33,800 nt of DNA. It comes from CAUPWF01 sp964369425. Lineage in GTDB: Bacteria; Bacillota; Clostridia; Lachnospirales; Lachnospiraceae. The translations under genes and the position numbers were made by a program. The notes under the pieces were generated by a model. It was not told where the DNA came from. It did no database searches and was given only the letters and a program-made list of their open reading frames with translations. Shown here in pieces: positions 1 through 8,005 of the stretch. Each line of letters starts with the position of its first letter. Position 1 is the first letter of the stretch. The stretch is taken from assembly GCA_964369425.1 (NCBI GenBank), contig CAYJGW010000029.1, forward strand, positions 1 to 33,800. The letters are read 5' to 3'.

Positions 1-2
1 TT

Positions 3-80
3 GGTATGCTTGTATCAAGTAAACTCGGTGAGTTAGATAGAGACGTATATAATGAGAAGAAGGAGGCAAAATACGTATGA
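3..80 (+). CDS. C-terminal tail of an unidentified upstream gene (partial)
   Basis: An open frame enters from the left edge and ends at a TGA at 78-80. It encodes about 25 residues ending in KKEAKYV, a charged, hydrophilic tail. The stop overlaps the allC start codon as ATGA (77-80), so the two genes are probably translationally coupled and share a transcript. The allC ribosome binding site lies inside this frame. The tail is too short to assign. Given the neighbours, an allantoinase or a purine or allantoin transporter would be expected, but nothing visible here proves either. Confidence 0.55.
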   Translation, partial: GMLVSSKLGELDRDVYNEKKEAKYV

Positions 81-1303
81 TTAATAAGGAAAGATTATTC
101 AATCGATTATTAGAACTTGGTGAAATTGGAAAGACGGATGAGGGGATTTTTTGTCTGGCACTTTCACCAGAAGATAATCAGGCTTATGAACTTGTGAAGT
201 CTTACATGGAAGAAGCAGGATTAGATGTCAGAGTAGACCTTGCAGGAAACTTAGTTGGACGTATGGAAGGCGAAGACAAAGACGCTCCTGTCCTTATGAC
301 TGGGTCTCACATTGATACCGTATATGGTGGTGGAATCTTTGATGGAAGATTAGGTGTTATTGCTGGAATTGAAGTTGCTCAGACGATGAAAGAAAATGGA
401 ATTACTCCAAAGTGTCCAATCGAAGTGATTGCATATCGTGATGAAGAAGGTACAAGATTTATGGGAAGCTACTCAGGTGCAGGACACCTAACAGGTAGTT
501 ATACAAAAGATATTCTTGAACATGTGGATAAAGATGGTAAATCTGTAGCCGAGTGTTTAAAAGAATGTGGAATTGACCCAGATAGAGTAGATGAAGCAAG
601 ACTTCCAGAAGGATATGCAAAGGCTCATCTTGAATTACACATCGAGCAAGGTGGAGTGCTAGAAAGTAAAGATTTAGCAGTTGGAGTGGTAACAGGAATC
701 TGCTGTCAGATACGTGCGGAATTTACCCTTACAGGAGTAGCATCACATGCGGGAACAACACCGATGGATTTAAGAAACGATCCAATGCCAGCAGCATCAG
801 AGATTATATTAGCAATTGAAGACGAAGCGAAAAAATATCCAGAAGCAGTGGCAACAGTTGGAAGAATCGAAGCCTTTCCAGGGGGCGTAAATGTTATTCC
901 AGGAAAAGTAAAATTTAGCTTAGATGCAAGAAATCAAAAAGCAACACTTCGCGATGAAATGTTTGCAGCAATTGAAAAGAGAGCAAAAGAGATTTGTGAA
1001 GCAAGAGGAATCCAAATGGAGATTGAACTTCTCATGAAAGATAAAGACGGTACACCTTGTGCACCACATGTACAAGAGGCAGTTGTAAAAGCTTGTGAGA
1101 AATCAGGACAAACAGTGTTTAAGATGCCAAGTGGAGCAGGTCATGACTCTACAGCATTTGGAAATTTCTGCCCAATGGGCATGATTTTTATTCGTTCGAA
1201 GGATGGAATCAGCCATAGTAAGGTAGAGTGGAGTACGAAAGAAGATTGTGAAGCAGGGGCAAATGTGCTGTATCACACAATGGTAGAATTAGCAATGGAA
1301 TAA
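77..1303 (+). CDS. allC: Allantoate amidohydrolase, M20 metallopeptidase family
   Basis: The 408-residue protein belongs to the M20 amidase/carbamoylase family. Metal-site motifs are in the expected order: GSHIDTV with H78, FDG with D89, the DEEGTRF acidic pair E123-E124, HIEQG with H187, and GAGHDSTAF with H355. The family includes allantoate amidohydrolases and N-carbamoyl-amino-acid hydrolases, and motif reading alone does not separate them. The adjacent allH and ureidoglycine aminotransferase, plus allE and allD further right, make allantoate the likely substrate. It would release CO2 and ammonia and give (S)-ureidoglycine in the cytoplasm. The start has AGGAGG at 61-66, 10 bases upstream, and overlaps the previous stop by 4 bases. 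Confidence 0.9.
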   Translation: MINKERLFNRLLELGEIGKTDEGIFCLALSPEDNQAYELVKSYMEEAGLDVRVDLAGNLVGRMEGEDKDAPVLMTGSHIDTVYGGGIFDGRLGVIAGIEVAQTMKENGITPKCPIEVIAYRDEEGTRFMGSYSGAGHLTGSYTKDILEHVDKDGKSVAECLKECGIDPDRVDEARLPEGYAKAHLELHIEQGGVLESKDLAVGVVTGICCQIRAEFTLTGVASHAGTTPMDLRNDPMPAASEIILAIEDEAKKYPEAVATVGRIEAFPGGVNVIPGKVKFSLDARNQKATLRDEMFAAIEKRAKEICEARGIQMEIELLMKDKDGTPCAPHVQEAVVKACEKSGQTVFKMPSGAGHDSTAFGNFCPMGMIFIRSKDGISHSKVEWSTKEDCEAGANVLYHTMVELAME

Positions 1304-1310
1304 GGTTAAA

Positions 1311-1342
1311 AGAGAGAAGATTGCAGTAGCAATCTTCTCTCT
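1311..1342 (+). other. Perfect 14-bp intergenic hairpin between allC and allH
   Basis: The arms AGAGAGAAGATTGC (1311-1324) and GCAATCTTCTCTCT (1329-1342) are perfectly complementary around an AGTA tetraloop. No T-run follows (the next bases are GCATAAAAG), so this is not a standard intrinsic terminator. Since allH follows closely on the same strand, it may be an mRNA-processing, stability or partial-attenuation element that sets different levels of allC and the downstream genes. Confidence 0.6.
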
Positions 1343-1380
1343 GCATAAAAGCGAATAGTCTTTGTATAAAAAGAGGGATT

Positions 1381-2268
1381 ATGAAAAAAAAGTGTATAAA
1401 AAGCTGGATAAAATCAGCAGAAGACTTGAAAAATAGTGAGAAAAGTGGTAAAGTACATTCTAGATATAAGAATGTGGTCAACCTTTTTATAGAGGGGCGT
1501 TTTTTTTCTGTCCATAATTCGAAAATTTCAATGACATCCCTTTCGATTATCGTAGAGGATGCATTAGAGGTTCAACGAGATGATACAGTGATAATTATGG
1601 AGCATGGAATTCAGGTGGGGAGAGAATTACTAGAATACGGAAACGTAGAAACGTGGAATCCAGTCGTTGAACGAAGGATACCTTTGGAACGAGCTAAGGT
1701 TGTGTTAAAAGAGTTGAAGACATCACTTATAGAATATAAAAGCCATGCAGGTTATGCAGATTCAGCAGTGACACCCATAGGAGAAAAAGATGATTTTTTG
1801 ACAGCCATTCTCAGAAAAAGAGTATGGAAGTTAAAAAGCGATTTTCTTGAACACGTCTTGAGTGAACAGAAGATTTGGGAAGATTTTTTGAAAGAAAACA
1901 TCGGTGCTGGAATTGGTCTTACGCCTTCGGGAGATGATTTTATTGTGGGTTTACTATTTGCAATGAAGTGTAGTGATGTAGATGGAATTTTTGAGAAGTT
2001 AGTAGAAATAGTGGAAGAAAATCTAGAGTATACCAATGACATCAGTGGAGCATTTTTAAAATCAGCATGTAAAGGTGAATTTAGCCAGAAGTTGCATGAA
2101 CTTGCAAAGGGAATATCAGAAGAAAAAGAAAGCATAAAAGAAGAAATTGATAACATAGCTTCTAGCGGACATAGTTCAGGCGTAGATACGCTGAATGGAA
2201 TTGTGGTAGGTTGGGAGTTGTTAATAGAAGAAAAGAGGAAAGGAAATAAAAAAGATGAAATATTATAG
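1381..2268 (+). CDS. allH: DUF2877 protein, AllH (YlbF-type) subunit of oxamic transcarbamylase
   Basis: The 295-residue protein carries the DUF2877 hallmark GLTPSGDDFIVGLL in its middle, with a conserved C-terminal SSGVDTLNGI segment. In Escherichia coli the YlbF protein (now AllH) works with FdrA (AllF) and YlbE (AllG) as oxamic transcarbamylase. That enzyme converts oxalurate and phosphate to oxamate and carbamoyl phosphate. E. coli AllH is about 270 residues, so this is full length. The partner subunits are not adjacent: they are fused in one gene about 14 kb downstream. The ATG at 1381 follows a weak AGAGGG site. The 3' end overlaps the next gene by 14 bases, which implies translational coupling. 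No membrane segment is visible. Confidence 0.85.
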   Translation: MKKKCIKSWIKSAEDLKNSEKSGKVHSRYKNVVNLFIEGRFFSVHNSKISMTSLSIIVEDALEVQRDDTVIIMEHGIQVGRELLEYGNVETWNPVVERRIPLERAKVVLKELKTSLIEYKSHAGYADSAVTPIGEKDDFLTAILRKRVWKLKSDFLEHVLSEQKIWEDFLKENIGAGIGLTPSGDDFIVGLLFAMKCSDVDGIFEKLVEIVEENLEYTNDISGAFLKSACKGEFSQKLHELAKGISEEKESIKEEIDNIASSGHSSGVDTLNGIVVGWELLIEEKRKGNKKDEIL

Positions 2269-3484
2269 TGAGATTAATCCGTCACCACGTATGTTGATGA
2301 CACCAGGTCCTGTAGAGACAGATCCAAGAGTATTAAGAGCAATGTCTGCTCATATTTTAGGACAATTCGATCCAGAGTTTACGGCAATTATGAACGAGAC
2401 AATGGAGATGGAACGAGAAGTATTTCGTACGAAGAATCAACAAACTTATGTAGTGGATACTACATCAAGAGGAGGTCTTGAGACAGTACTTACAGGAGCA
2501 ATTTGCCCTGGAGACAAAGTGTTGATTCCAGCATTTGGCCGTTTTGGATATCTGTTAGCAGAGATTTTAGAGCGTTGTGGAGCTGAAATTACATTGGTAG
2601 AAAGAGAATGGGGAACTGTTTTTGAACTAGATGAAATTGAAGCAGAACTGAAAAAACAATCATATAAGGCAGTGGCATGTGTGCATGGAGAGACTTCCAC
2701 TTCTATGATGCAACCATTAGAAGGACTTGGAAAACTTTGTAAGCAATACGGTGCATTACTAATCGTAGATGCAGTAGCTACACTTGGTGGAGCAGATATG
2801 CGTGTGGATGAGTGGGAAATCGATGCTTGTATCGCAGGAACACAAAAATGTATCTCGGCACCATCTGGAAGTGCGCTTATCACATACAATAGTGCAGTAG
2901 AAGAGATAGTGAATCTTCGTAAACAAGTAGAAAAAGGAATCAGAACAGATGCAGATGTAAGCGGAACATTACCAAAAATTCCTAGTAACTATCTTGATTT
3001 AGGACAATTACAAGATTATTGGAGTCCAAGAAGATTGAATCACCATACAGAAGCGACAAGTATGCAGTATGCAGTTCATGAAGCGCTTAGATGTATCCTT
3101 ATGGAAGGATTAGATGAGAGATTAGAACGTCATCAGTTGAACAATAAAGCGTTAATCGCAGGTATCAAAGCAATGGAATTAGAAATCTTTGGAGACTTGA
3201 AACATAAGATGCCAGTTGTTACGGCGATTGTAATTCCAGAAGGAATTACAGGAACTCATATGAGAGCCCAATTATTACAAGAATTTGGTATCGAGATTGC
3301 TACATCATTTGGACCACTTGATGGAAAAATCTTAAGGATTGGAAATATGGGATACTCTTGTCAACAAAGAAATATCCTGATGACACTTGGTGCAATCGAA
3401 GCAGTGTTGTTAAAGAATGGGGTTAAAATCCCAGCAGGTAAAGCAGTAGGAGCTGCTTGGGAAGTATACGAACAGAATAGATAA
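2255..3484 (+). CDS. pucG: (S)-ureidoglycine-glyoxylate aminotransferase, PucG type
   Basis: This is a 409-residue class V, fold-type I PLP aminotransferase. It shows the TPGPVE N-terminal motif, D172 in IVDAVAT (pyridine-nitrogen Asp) and K198 in GTQKCISAPSG as the Schiff-base lysine. Q37 in GQFDP and N262 in LNHHTEA match, to my recollection, the Gln and Asn that distinguish ureidoglycine aminotransferases from alanine-glyoxylate aminotransferases. The expected reaction is ureidoglycine plus glyoxylate giving oxalurate plus glycine, which feeds AllFGH. It overlaps allH by 14 bases and ends at a strong terminator, so it closes the left purine operon. Alanine- or serine-glyoxylate transaminase is the alternative, less likely in this context. 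Confidence 0.85.
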   Translation: MKYYSEINPSPRMLMTPGPVETDPRVLRAMSAHILGQFDPEFTAIMNETMEMEREVFRTKNQQTYVVDTTSRGGLETVLTGAICPGDKVLIPAFGRFGYLLAEILERCGAEITLVEREWGTVFELDEIEAELKKQSYKAVACVHGETSTSMMQPLEGLGKLCKQYGALLIVDAVATLGGADMRVDEWEIDACIAGTQKCISAPSGSALITYNSAVEEIVNLRKQVEKGIRTDADVSGTLPKIPSNYLDLGQLQDYWSPRRLNHHTEATSMQYAVHEALRCILMEGLDERLERHQLNNKALIAGIKAMELEIFGDLKHKMPVVTAIVIPEGITGTHMRAQLLQEFGIEIATSFGPLDGKILRIGNMGYSCQQRNILMTLGAIEAVLLKNGVKIPAGKAVGAAWEVYEQNR

Positions 3485-3494
3485 TTTTTTAATA

Positions 3495-3536
3495 AAAAAT
3501 CACTTGAGGCAACGTATGTTGCACCAAGTGATTTTT
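3495..3536. terminator. Bidirectional intrinsic terminator between pucG and nagB
   Basis: Arms AAAAATCACTTG (3495-3506) and CAAGTGATTTTT (3525-3536) pair. An inner GCAAC/GTTGC stem lies between them. A and T runs flank both sides, so it can end pucG on the plus strand and nagB on the minus strand. Confidence 0.88.
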
Positions 3537-3552
3537 ACTGTAAGTAAGGGGG

Positions 3553-4263
3553 TTACTCATAGCAATACACAACGGTTAAATTACTGTGTAACTGCAAAAC
3601 AGATGCAGGAACATGAGGTGTAATCGGCCCATAAAGCGCTTCTTCAAGGATTTCTTTCTTATCCTTTCCATTTACAACAAGCAATATTTTTTTTGCTTGC
3701 ATAATGGATTTGATTCCCATAGTAATTGCTGTGGTCGGAACTTCGGCTATAGAGTCGAAGAAACGAGCATTTGCTTCTATTGTTGAGTCACCAAGCTTTA
3801 CAATATGAGTAGTTTTCTCAAAAGCTTTATCGGGTTCGTTAAAACCGATGTGACCGTTGTGTCCAATACCGAGTAGTTGAAGATCAATGCCACCTAAGTC
3901 TGTAATTAAATCGTCGTAGTTAGAACATTCTATTTCAGGAATGCTAGCCTTTCCATTAGGGACAAAAGTATTTTCTTTTTTTATATTAATATGATTGAAT
4001 AAATTGGTATCCATAAAATGACGATAGCTTTGTGGATTGGAGGCATCTAGCCCACAATACTCATCTAAGTTCACCGTTATCGTTGATGAAAAATCAATAT
4101 CATCTTTATTGTACCATTCGATTAATTGTTTGTAGGTGCCAATCGGAGTGGAACCAGTTGCAAGACCGAGTACACTACGCGGTTTTAAAATTACTTGAGC
4201 CGAGATAATGTTTGCGGCTTTTCTACTCATATCTTGATAGTTTTTTGCTTCAATCAATTTCAT
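3553..4263 (-). CDS. nagB: Glucosamine-6-phosphate deaminase
   Basis: The 236-residue protein has the sugar-phosphate isomerase-like fold motifs of NagB: LATGSTP (34-40) for phosphate binding, NLDEY with D67 as the catalytic acid/base, and GIGHNGHIGFNEP with H138 and E143. It converts glucosamine 6-phosphate to fructose 6-phosphate and ammonia, the entry of amino sugars into glycolysis. Enterobacterial enzymes have Asp where this has N136, as Gram-positive forms commonly do. An AAAGGAG site precedes the ATG. It is divergent from the hexosamine kinase and ends at a terminator shared with pucG. The deacetylase NagA is not in the window. Confidence 0.94.
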   Translation of the reverse strand: MKLIEAKNYQDMSRKAANIISAQVILKPRSVLGLATGSTPIGTYKQLIEWYNKDDIDFSSTITVNLDEYCGLDASNPQSYRHFMDTNLFNHINIKKENTFVPNGKASIPEIECSNYDDLITDLGGIDLQLLGIGHNGHIGFNEPDKAFEKTTHIVKLGDSTIEANARFFDSIAEVPTTAITMGIKSIMQAKKILLVVNGKDKKEILEEALYGPITPHVPASVLQLHSNLTVVYCYE

Positions 4264-4301
4264 AAAACGTAATCTCCTTTGTTATTAACTTTCATAATTG
4301 T

Positions 4302-4330
4302 ACTATAATGGAAAAAGGGAGAAACTGCAA
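4302..4330 (-). promoter_or_regulatory. Sigma-A-type promoter of nagB
   Basis: On the minus strand TTGCAG (4325-4330) and TATAGT (4302-4307) are separated by 17 bases, placed about 40 bases upstream of the nagB start. The -35 element overlaps the outermost copy of the 21-bp-phased repeats that serve the divergent kinase promoter, so a bound regulator there could also affect nagB. Confidence 0.6.
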
Positions 4331-4400
4331 GGAAAAGGACAAATAATGCAAAGAAATGAATCAATAGTGCAAAGACGAATGGGTCTGAATTTATTACAAT
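4326..4400 (+). promoter_or_regulatory. Three 21-bp-phased repeats and promoter upstream of the hexosamine kinase
   Basis: TGCAAGGA (4326-4333), TGCAAAGA (4347-4354) and TGCAAAGA (4368-4375) recur at exact 21-bp intervals, two helical turns, as for AraC-family half-sites. A TACAAT -10 lies at 4395-4400. The matching -35 position (4372-4377) is poor and is overlapped by the third repeat, which is typical of an activator-dependent promoter. The two AraC genes nearby are the obvious candidates to bind here. Confidence 0.5.
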
Positions 4401-4456
4401 GAAGAAAATTGAACATGATAGTGAAATGGAAATACAGAAAATAAGGTGGATGTGAA

Positions 4457-5566
4457 ATGAGTATAAAAAAAGAATTATTGGAAGAAGTAATTGAAAAATA
4501 TGGATTTAGAGGTATTGTAATTAGTTGTGAAGTATATGGAAGTGGACATATCAATGATACTTTTTTAATTAAATTAGATAATGTCAAGTCATCATATGAA
4601 AAAGTGATTGTGCAACATATGAATAAAAATATCTTTAAAAAACCTGTTGAATTAATGGAGAACATTAGTGGGGTTACAAAACACTTGAGGAAAAAGATTA
4701 TCGAAAAAGGTGGCAATCCAGAAAGAGAGACGTTGAATATCGTGCCGACTAGATCAGGGGGAGAGTATTACCTGGATTCACAAGGCGGATATTGGAGAGC
4801 GTATAAGTTCATCGGAGATGCAACTAGTTATGATAAAGTGGAAAGACCGGAAGACTTTTACGAGAGTGCAGTGTCATTTGGGAATTTTCAGTCTATGTTA
4901 GCTGATTTTGATGCAAATCAATTGCATGAAGTTATTGAAGGATTTCATGACACAAAGAAAAGGTTTCAGACATTTAAAGATGCTGTGGAGCAAGATGTCA
5001 TGGGGCGCGCGCAAGGTGTGCAAGAAGAGATACAGTTCATCCTTGATAGAGAGGATGTAGCAAATGTGTTGGGGAATATGCTAGAAAAAAAAGAACTCCC
5101 ACTTCGAGTGACTCACAATGATACGAAGTTGAATAATATTATGATAGATGATGAGACACGAAAAGGAATCTGCGTCATTGATTTAGATACAATTATGCCA
5201 GGTCTTTCGGTAAATGATTTTGGTGATTCTATTCGATTTGGTGCAAGTACAGCGTTAGAGGATGAGAGAGATTTGAGTAAAGTGTCTTGCGATTTGGAAT
5301 TGTTTGAGCTATATACGAAAGGCTTTGTAAAGGGGTGCAAAGGGAAACTGATAGAGAAAGAGATAGAGATGCTGCCAATGGGAGCGAAAGTGATGACATT
5401 TGAATGTGGGATGAGATTCTTGGCAGACTACCTACAAGGAGATACATATTTTAAGATTCATAGAGAAGGTCATAACTTAGATCGTTGTAGAACACAATTA
5501 AAATTGGTGGCAGATATGGAGACTAAATGGGATGAAATGCAAGCAATCGTAAAAAAATATAGCTAA
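4457..5566 (+). CDS. nahK: N-acetylhexosamine 1-kinase-like phosphotransferase (NahK type)
   Basis: The 369-residue protein has the aminoglycoside-phosphotransferase kinase fold. Motifs are GSGHIND (28-34) in the nucleotide loop, VTHNDTKLNNIM (about 218-229) as the catalytic Brenner motif with D222, and CVIDLDT with D242 and D244 for metal. This pattern is the one seen in bifidobacterial NahK, which phosphorylates the anomeric hydroxyl of GlcNAc or GalNAc. The product is a hexosamine 1-phosphate that can enter UDP-sugar metabolism. AAGGTGG at 4442-4448 sets the start. The neighbouring NagB, sugar ABC transporter and GH123-like glycosidase support an amino-sugar substrate. Some related proteins are annotated only as mucin-desulfatase-like or phosphotransferase proteins, so the exact sugar is inferred. 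Confidence 0.78.
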   Translation: MSIKKELLEEVIEKYGFRGIVISCEVYGSGHINDTFLIKLDNVKSSYEKVIVQHMNKNIFKKPVELMENISGVTKHLRKKIIEKGGNPERETLNIVPTRSGGEYYLDSQGGYWRAYKFIGDATSYDKVERPEDFYESAVSFGNFQSMLADFDANQLHEVIEGFHDTKKRFQTFKDAVEQDVMGRAQGVQEEIQFILDREDVANVLGNMLEKKELPLRVTHNDTKLNNIMIDDETRKGICVIDLDTIMPGLSVNDFGDSIRFGASTALEDERDLSKVSCDLELFELYTKGFVKGCKGKLIEKEIEMLPMGAKVMTFECGMRFLADYLQGDTYFKIHREGHNLDRCRTQLKLVADMETKWDEMQAIVKKYS

Positions 5567-5573
5567 GCCTAAA

Positions 5574-5612
5574 TTGGCTGAATTTGACTATAGATTAGTT
5601 GAATTCAGCCAA
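5574..5612. terminator. Candidate convergent terminator between nahK and araC-1
   Basis: TTGGCTGAATT (5574-5584) pairs perfectly with AATTCAGCCAA (5602-5612) around a 17-base loop that can itself partly pair. The right arm lies in the last codons of the minus-strand AraC gene. The T-tract is weak on both sides, so efficiency is uncertain. Confidence 0.5.
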
Positions 5613-6494
5613 TGCTTTTATAGAGGTGGCATATTGGGTAGGAGACATTCCGGTGATGGAACGAAAACGTTTAGAAAAATAGTGTACAGAAGTGTAACCA
5701 AGTTGATCGGAAATCTCTGTTACATTGTAATTCTTAGAACGAATCATAGTTTTAGCAGCTTCCATCTTTAACGTAGTAAAATAATCCATTACACCAAGTC
5801 CAGTCTTATCTTTAAATAGACGATGAAGCTTCGTCTTGCTAATTAAATTGGCGTTACAAATTGTTGTGATATTAAGTGGCAGATGAACATTTTCGTTTAG
5901 ATAGGTATGAATCGTATCAAACAGTTCATTGTTGCTATTTGTGTGCAGTAAATTAGAGGTACTAGAAAAAGTATTGTCATCGAGACTTCTGTAACGCTGA
6001 TATAGGCTTAATAAGAATAACTCTAATTTCATTCGGATAATCTGCCCTGAGCCTACAGCTCTTTTTTCATTTAGTGGCATGGTTGTTTGGAAAGGGTTAT
6101 CTAACCCGCAAGCGAAGCACTTGCCTGCTTCTCGGATGATATCGGCAAGGAGAGTGCCTTCATAAGCATTTATCTTTAATTTCTTTTGGGAAAAGAATTC
6201 CATGCAAGGACTCGTACACTCAAAAGAGATTACAATTAAATTCGGAGAAATTCCGTCAATGGCATTTACATTATGAAATTCATTTGGTTCGTGAAAGATG
6301 ATTTCATCTTTTTCTAAAATTAGGGAGTCACTCCCAGCGGTTATATTCATAGAGCCTTTATCTATACAGGCAAATTCCCAAAAGTCGTGGGTTTCGCCAC
6401 AAAAGGAAAAGTCGCTCATATATTCAAAATAATGTACGGTATATAATTTGGTGATGTGCAAGGTGTCATCTAAAGTAATTCCTTGATACTGCAT
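5595..6494 (-). CDS. AraC-family transcriptional regulator (copy 1)
   Basis: The protein has an N-terminal cupin-like sensor (motifs THDFWEF, FHEPNEFHN) and a C-terminal double helix-turn-helix (about 200-295) ending in GYTSVHYFSKRFRSITGMSPTQY. I place the start at the ATG at 6494 (299 residues) rather than further upstream. A GGAAAGGA site lies just before it, and the resulting N terminus aligns with the second AraC gene of the island. The gene is divergent from the sugar-binding protein gene, whose promoter carries phased repeats, so it probably activates the transporter operon in response to a sugar. The two AraC proteins are clear paralogues across their whole length. The effector is unknown; an N-acetylhexosamine or GalNAc-containing oligosaccharide is the best guess. 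Confidence 0.9.
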   Translation of the reverse strand: MQYQGITLDDTLHITKLYTVHYFEYMSDFSFCGETHDFWEFACIDKGSMNITAGSDSLILEKDEIIFHEPNEFHNVNAIDGISPNLIVISFECTSPCMEFFSQKKLKINAYEGTLLADIIREAGKCFACGLDNPFQTTMPLNEKRAVGSGQIIRMKLELFLLSLYQRYRSLDDNTFSSTSNLLHTNSNNELFDTIHTYLNENVHLPLNITTICNANLISKTKLHRLFKDKTGLGVMDYFTTLKMEAAKTMIRSKNYNVTEISDQLGYTSVHYFSKRFRSITGMSPTQYATSIKALAEFN

Positions 6495-6540
6495 GTTAAA
6501 TATCCTTTCCTCAATGATTAGCTGAAAACTATTTTTCTCC

Positions 6541-6568
6541 ATTATAATGAAATTATTGTAAAATGCAA
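6541..6568 (-). promoter_or_regulatory. Promoter of araC-1
   Basis: On the minus strand TTGCAT (6563-6568) and TATAAT (6541-6546) are 16 bases apart, about 50 bases upstream of the chosen araC-1 start. The -35 element lies inside the ATGCAAA inverted repeat, which would suit autoregulation. Confidence 0.55.
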
Positions 6569-6580
6569 AGCTTTTTGCAT
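6563..6580. promoter_or_regulatory. Inverted repeat overlapping the araC-1 -35 box
   Basis: ATGCAAA (6563-6569) and TTTGCAT (6574-6580) are perfect inverse copies around GCTT. The TGCAAAG core matches the 21-bp-phased repeats upstream of nahK, so this may be a regulator site common to both promoters. Confidence 0.45.
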
Positions 6581-6629
6581 ATGAAAAATGACAAAAAGTG
6601 TTAAATACAGCTATAAATGCGTAGGATTA

Positions 6630-6683
6630 GACAAATTTAATGTTGAATATGACAAATAATAGAGCGCACTTTCGTGTTATAAT
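6630..6683 (+). promoter_or_regulatory. Activator-type promoter of the sugar transporter operon
   Basis: GACAAAT occurs at 6630-6636 and 6651-6657, exactly 21 bp apart, with a related GACAAAA at 6590-6596. A perfect TATAAT lies at 6678-6683. The -35 position (6655-6660, AATAAT) is poor and overlaps the nearer repeat. This is the usual layout of an AraC-activated promoter. Confidence 0.55.
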
Positions 6684-6714
6684 GTACTAAATTTATTTGT
6701 TTGGAGGACAGATT

Positions 6715-7998
6715 ATGAAAAGAAAATTTCTAGCAATGATTTTGGCAGTGGCTACAATAACTGCGATGACAGCTTGCGGGTCAAGTGATGATGGTGGTTC
6801 GACAGGAACAGCAGAGAAAAATGACGGAGAGTTAGATGCTGGCGGTGAGACGATTACAATTTGGGTTCCACCATTTGGAAATACTGATGAAACAGATGAA
6901 GAATTTTGGCAACGTGTGTTAGCAGATGCTGCAGAAGAAGTGAATGCAGAGATTGCAGTAGAGACAGTACCTTGGGACAATTACGAAGAGAAGTACATGA
7001 CTGGAATTTCAGGTGGTACAGGACCAGATATCGGTTATATGTACAATGAGATGCTAAGAAGTTATGTAGATATGGGTGTGTTGAATGAATTAGACTCGTA
7101 TTTTTCACAAGAAGAAGTAGATCAGTACTTGTATTGGGATTATGGTCAAATTGATGGAAAACAGTATACACTTCCATTTGTAGTAGGGGCACCAAGAATT
7201 TTATATTGTAACATGGATTTGTTAAACGAGGCAGGATATGATGCGCCACCGACAACATGGGCTGAATTAGAAGAAGTTGCATTAGCAGTTCAAGATACAA
7301 CTGGTAAACTTGGATTCCAACAATATTGGGGCGGATACTTTGGTGACTTAGCAGAAACTTTCTATCCATACCTATGGTCAGCAGGCGGAGATATTTTCGA
7401 TGAAGAAGGTAACTTGACTGTAAATAGTGAAATTGGAGTAGAGACAGCAGAGTGGATTTACGGATTAAAAGAAAAAGGAATTTTAACAGATTCTGTAACA
7501 GCAACAGATGCAACAGCAACAGCAGATGCATTTAAGCAAGGTGAATTAGCAATGTACGTATCTTCTAGTACATCAGCATCAAAGATTGATGAAGCTGGAA
7601 TCAATTGGGACTTCTCACCATATTTATCACAAACAGGTGAAGAGCCAGGATATACATTTGTAGCAGCTGACTCACTTGTTATGATTGGAGATACAGAGTA
7701 TCCAGAAGAAGTTGCTCATATTATGAAAGCGATGACTTCTCCAGCAGTTATGGAAGAGTTCCACCAAGAAAGATATGCAATGCCACCAATCAGCGAAGGT
7801 GAAGCGTACTATGACAATGAAAAATTTGAAACGATGTATGAAGAGTCAGCAGAGAACTTCAAGCCATTGCCAGTTGTAAGTAATTCTTCACAAATTTACA
7901 CAGCACTTTTCTCAAACATGCAGAGAATGATGATGGATGAAATCACTCCACAAGAAGCACTAGATGAAACAGTGGAGTATGCAGAAACTTTACAATAA
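6715..7998 (+). CDS. Sugar ABC transporter substrate-binding lipoprotein (CUT1 family)
   Basis: The 427-residue protein has a lipoprotein signal peptide with hydrophobic core AMILAVATITA and lipobox Cys21 (MTAC). It is followed by an acidic linker and a type-1 extracellular solute-binding domain (IWVPPFGNT, NGISGGTGPDIGYM-like region, PPTTWAELEE). It captures a sugar outside the membrane for the two permeases downstream. GGAGG at 6703-6707 fits the ATG at 6715; the earlier in-frame ATG at 6697 has no site and would spoil the signal peptide. No ATPase is encoded, so a shared MsmK-like ATPase elsewhere is presumed. Neighbouring GH123-like and NahK genes suggest a GalNAc- or GlcNAc-containing oligosaccharide as ligand. 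Confidence 0.9.
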   Translation: MKRKFLAMILAVATITAMTACGSSDDGGSTGTAEKNDGELDAGGETITIWVPPFGNTDETDEEFWQRVLADAAEEVNAEIAVETVPWDNYEEKYMTGISGGTGPDIGYMYNEMLRSYVDMGVLNELDSYFSQEEVDQYLYWDYGQIDGKQYTLPFVVGAPRILYCNMDLLNEAGYDAPPTTWAELEEVALAVQDTTGKLGFQQYWGGYFGDLAETFYPYLWSAGGDIFDEEGNLTVNSEIGVETAEWIYGLKEKGILTDSVTATDATATADAFKQGELAMYVSSSTSASKIDEAGINWDFSPYLSQTGEEPGYTFVAADSLVMIGDTEYPEEVAHIMKAMTSPAVMEEFHQERYAMPPISEGEAYYDNEKFETMYEESAENFKPLPVVSNSSQIYTALFSNMQRMMMDEITPQEALDETVEYAETLQ

Positions 7999-8005
7999 AT
8001 AAAAC

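Noticed and set aside
1752..2156. Minus-strand frame opposite allH
   Set aside because: It is a shadow of the DUF2877 gene with antisense-type composition and no motif.
6854..7531. Minus-strand 225-residue frame opposite the sugar-binding protein
   Set aside because: It is rich in Leu, Gln and His from antisense reading of acidic codons, has no family motifs and overlaps a clear gene.
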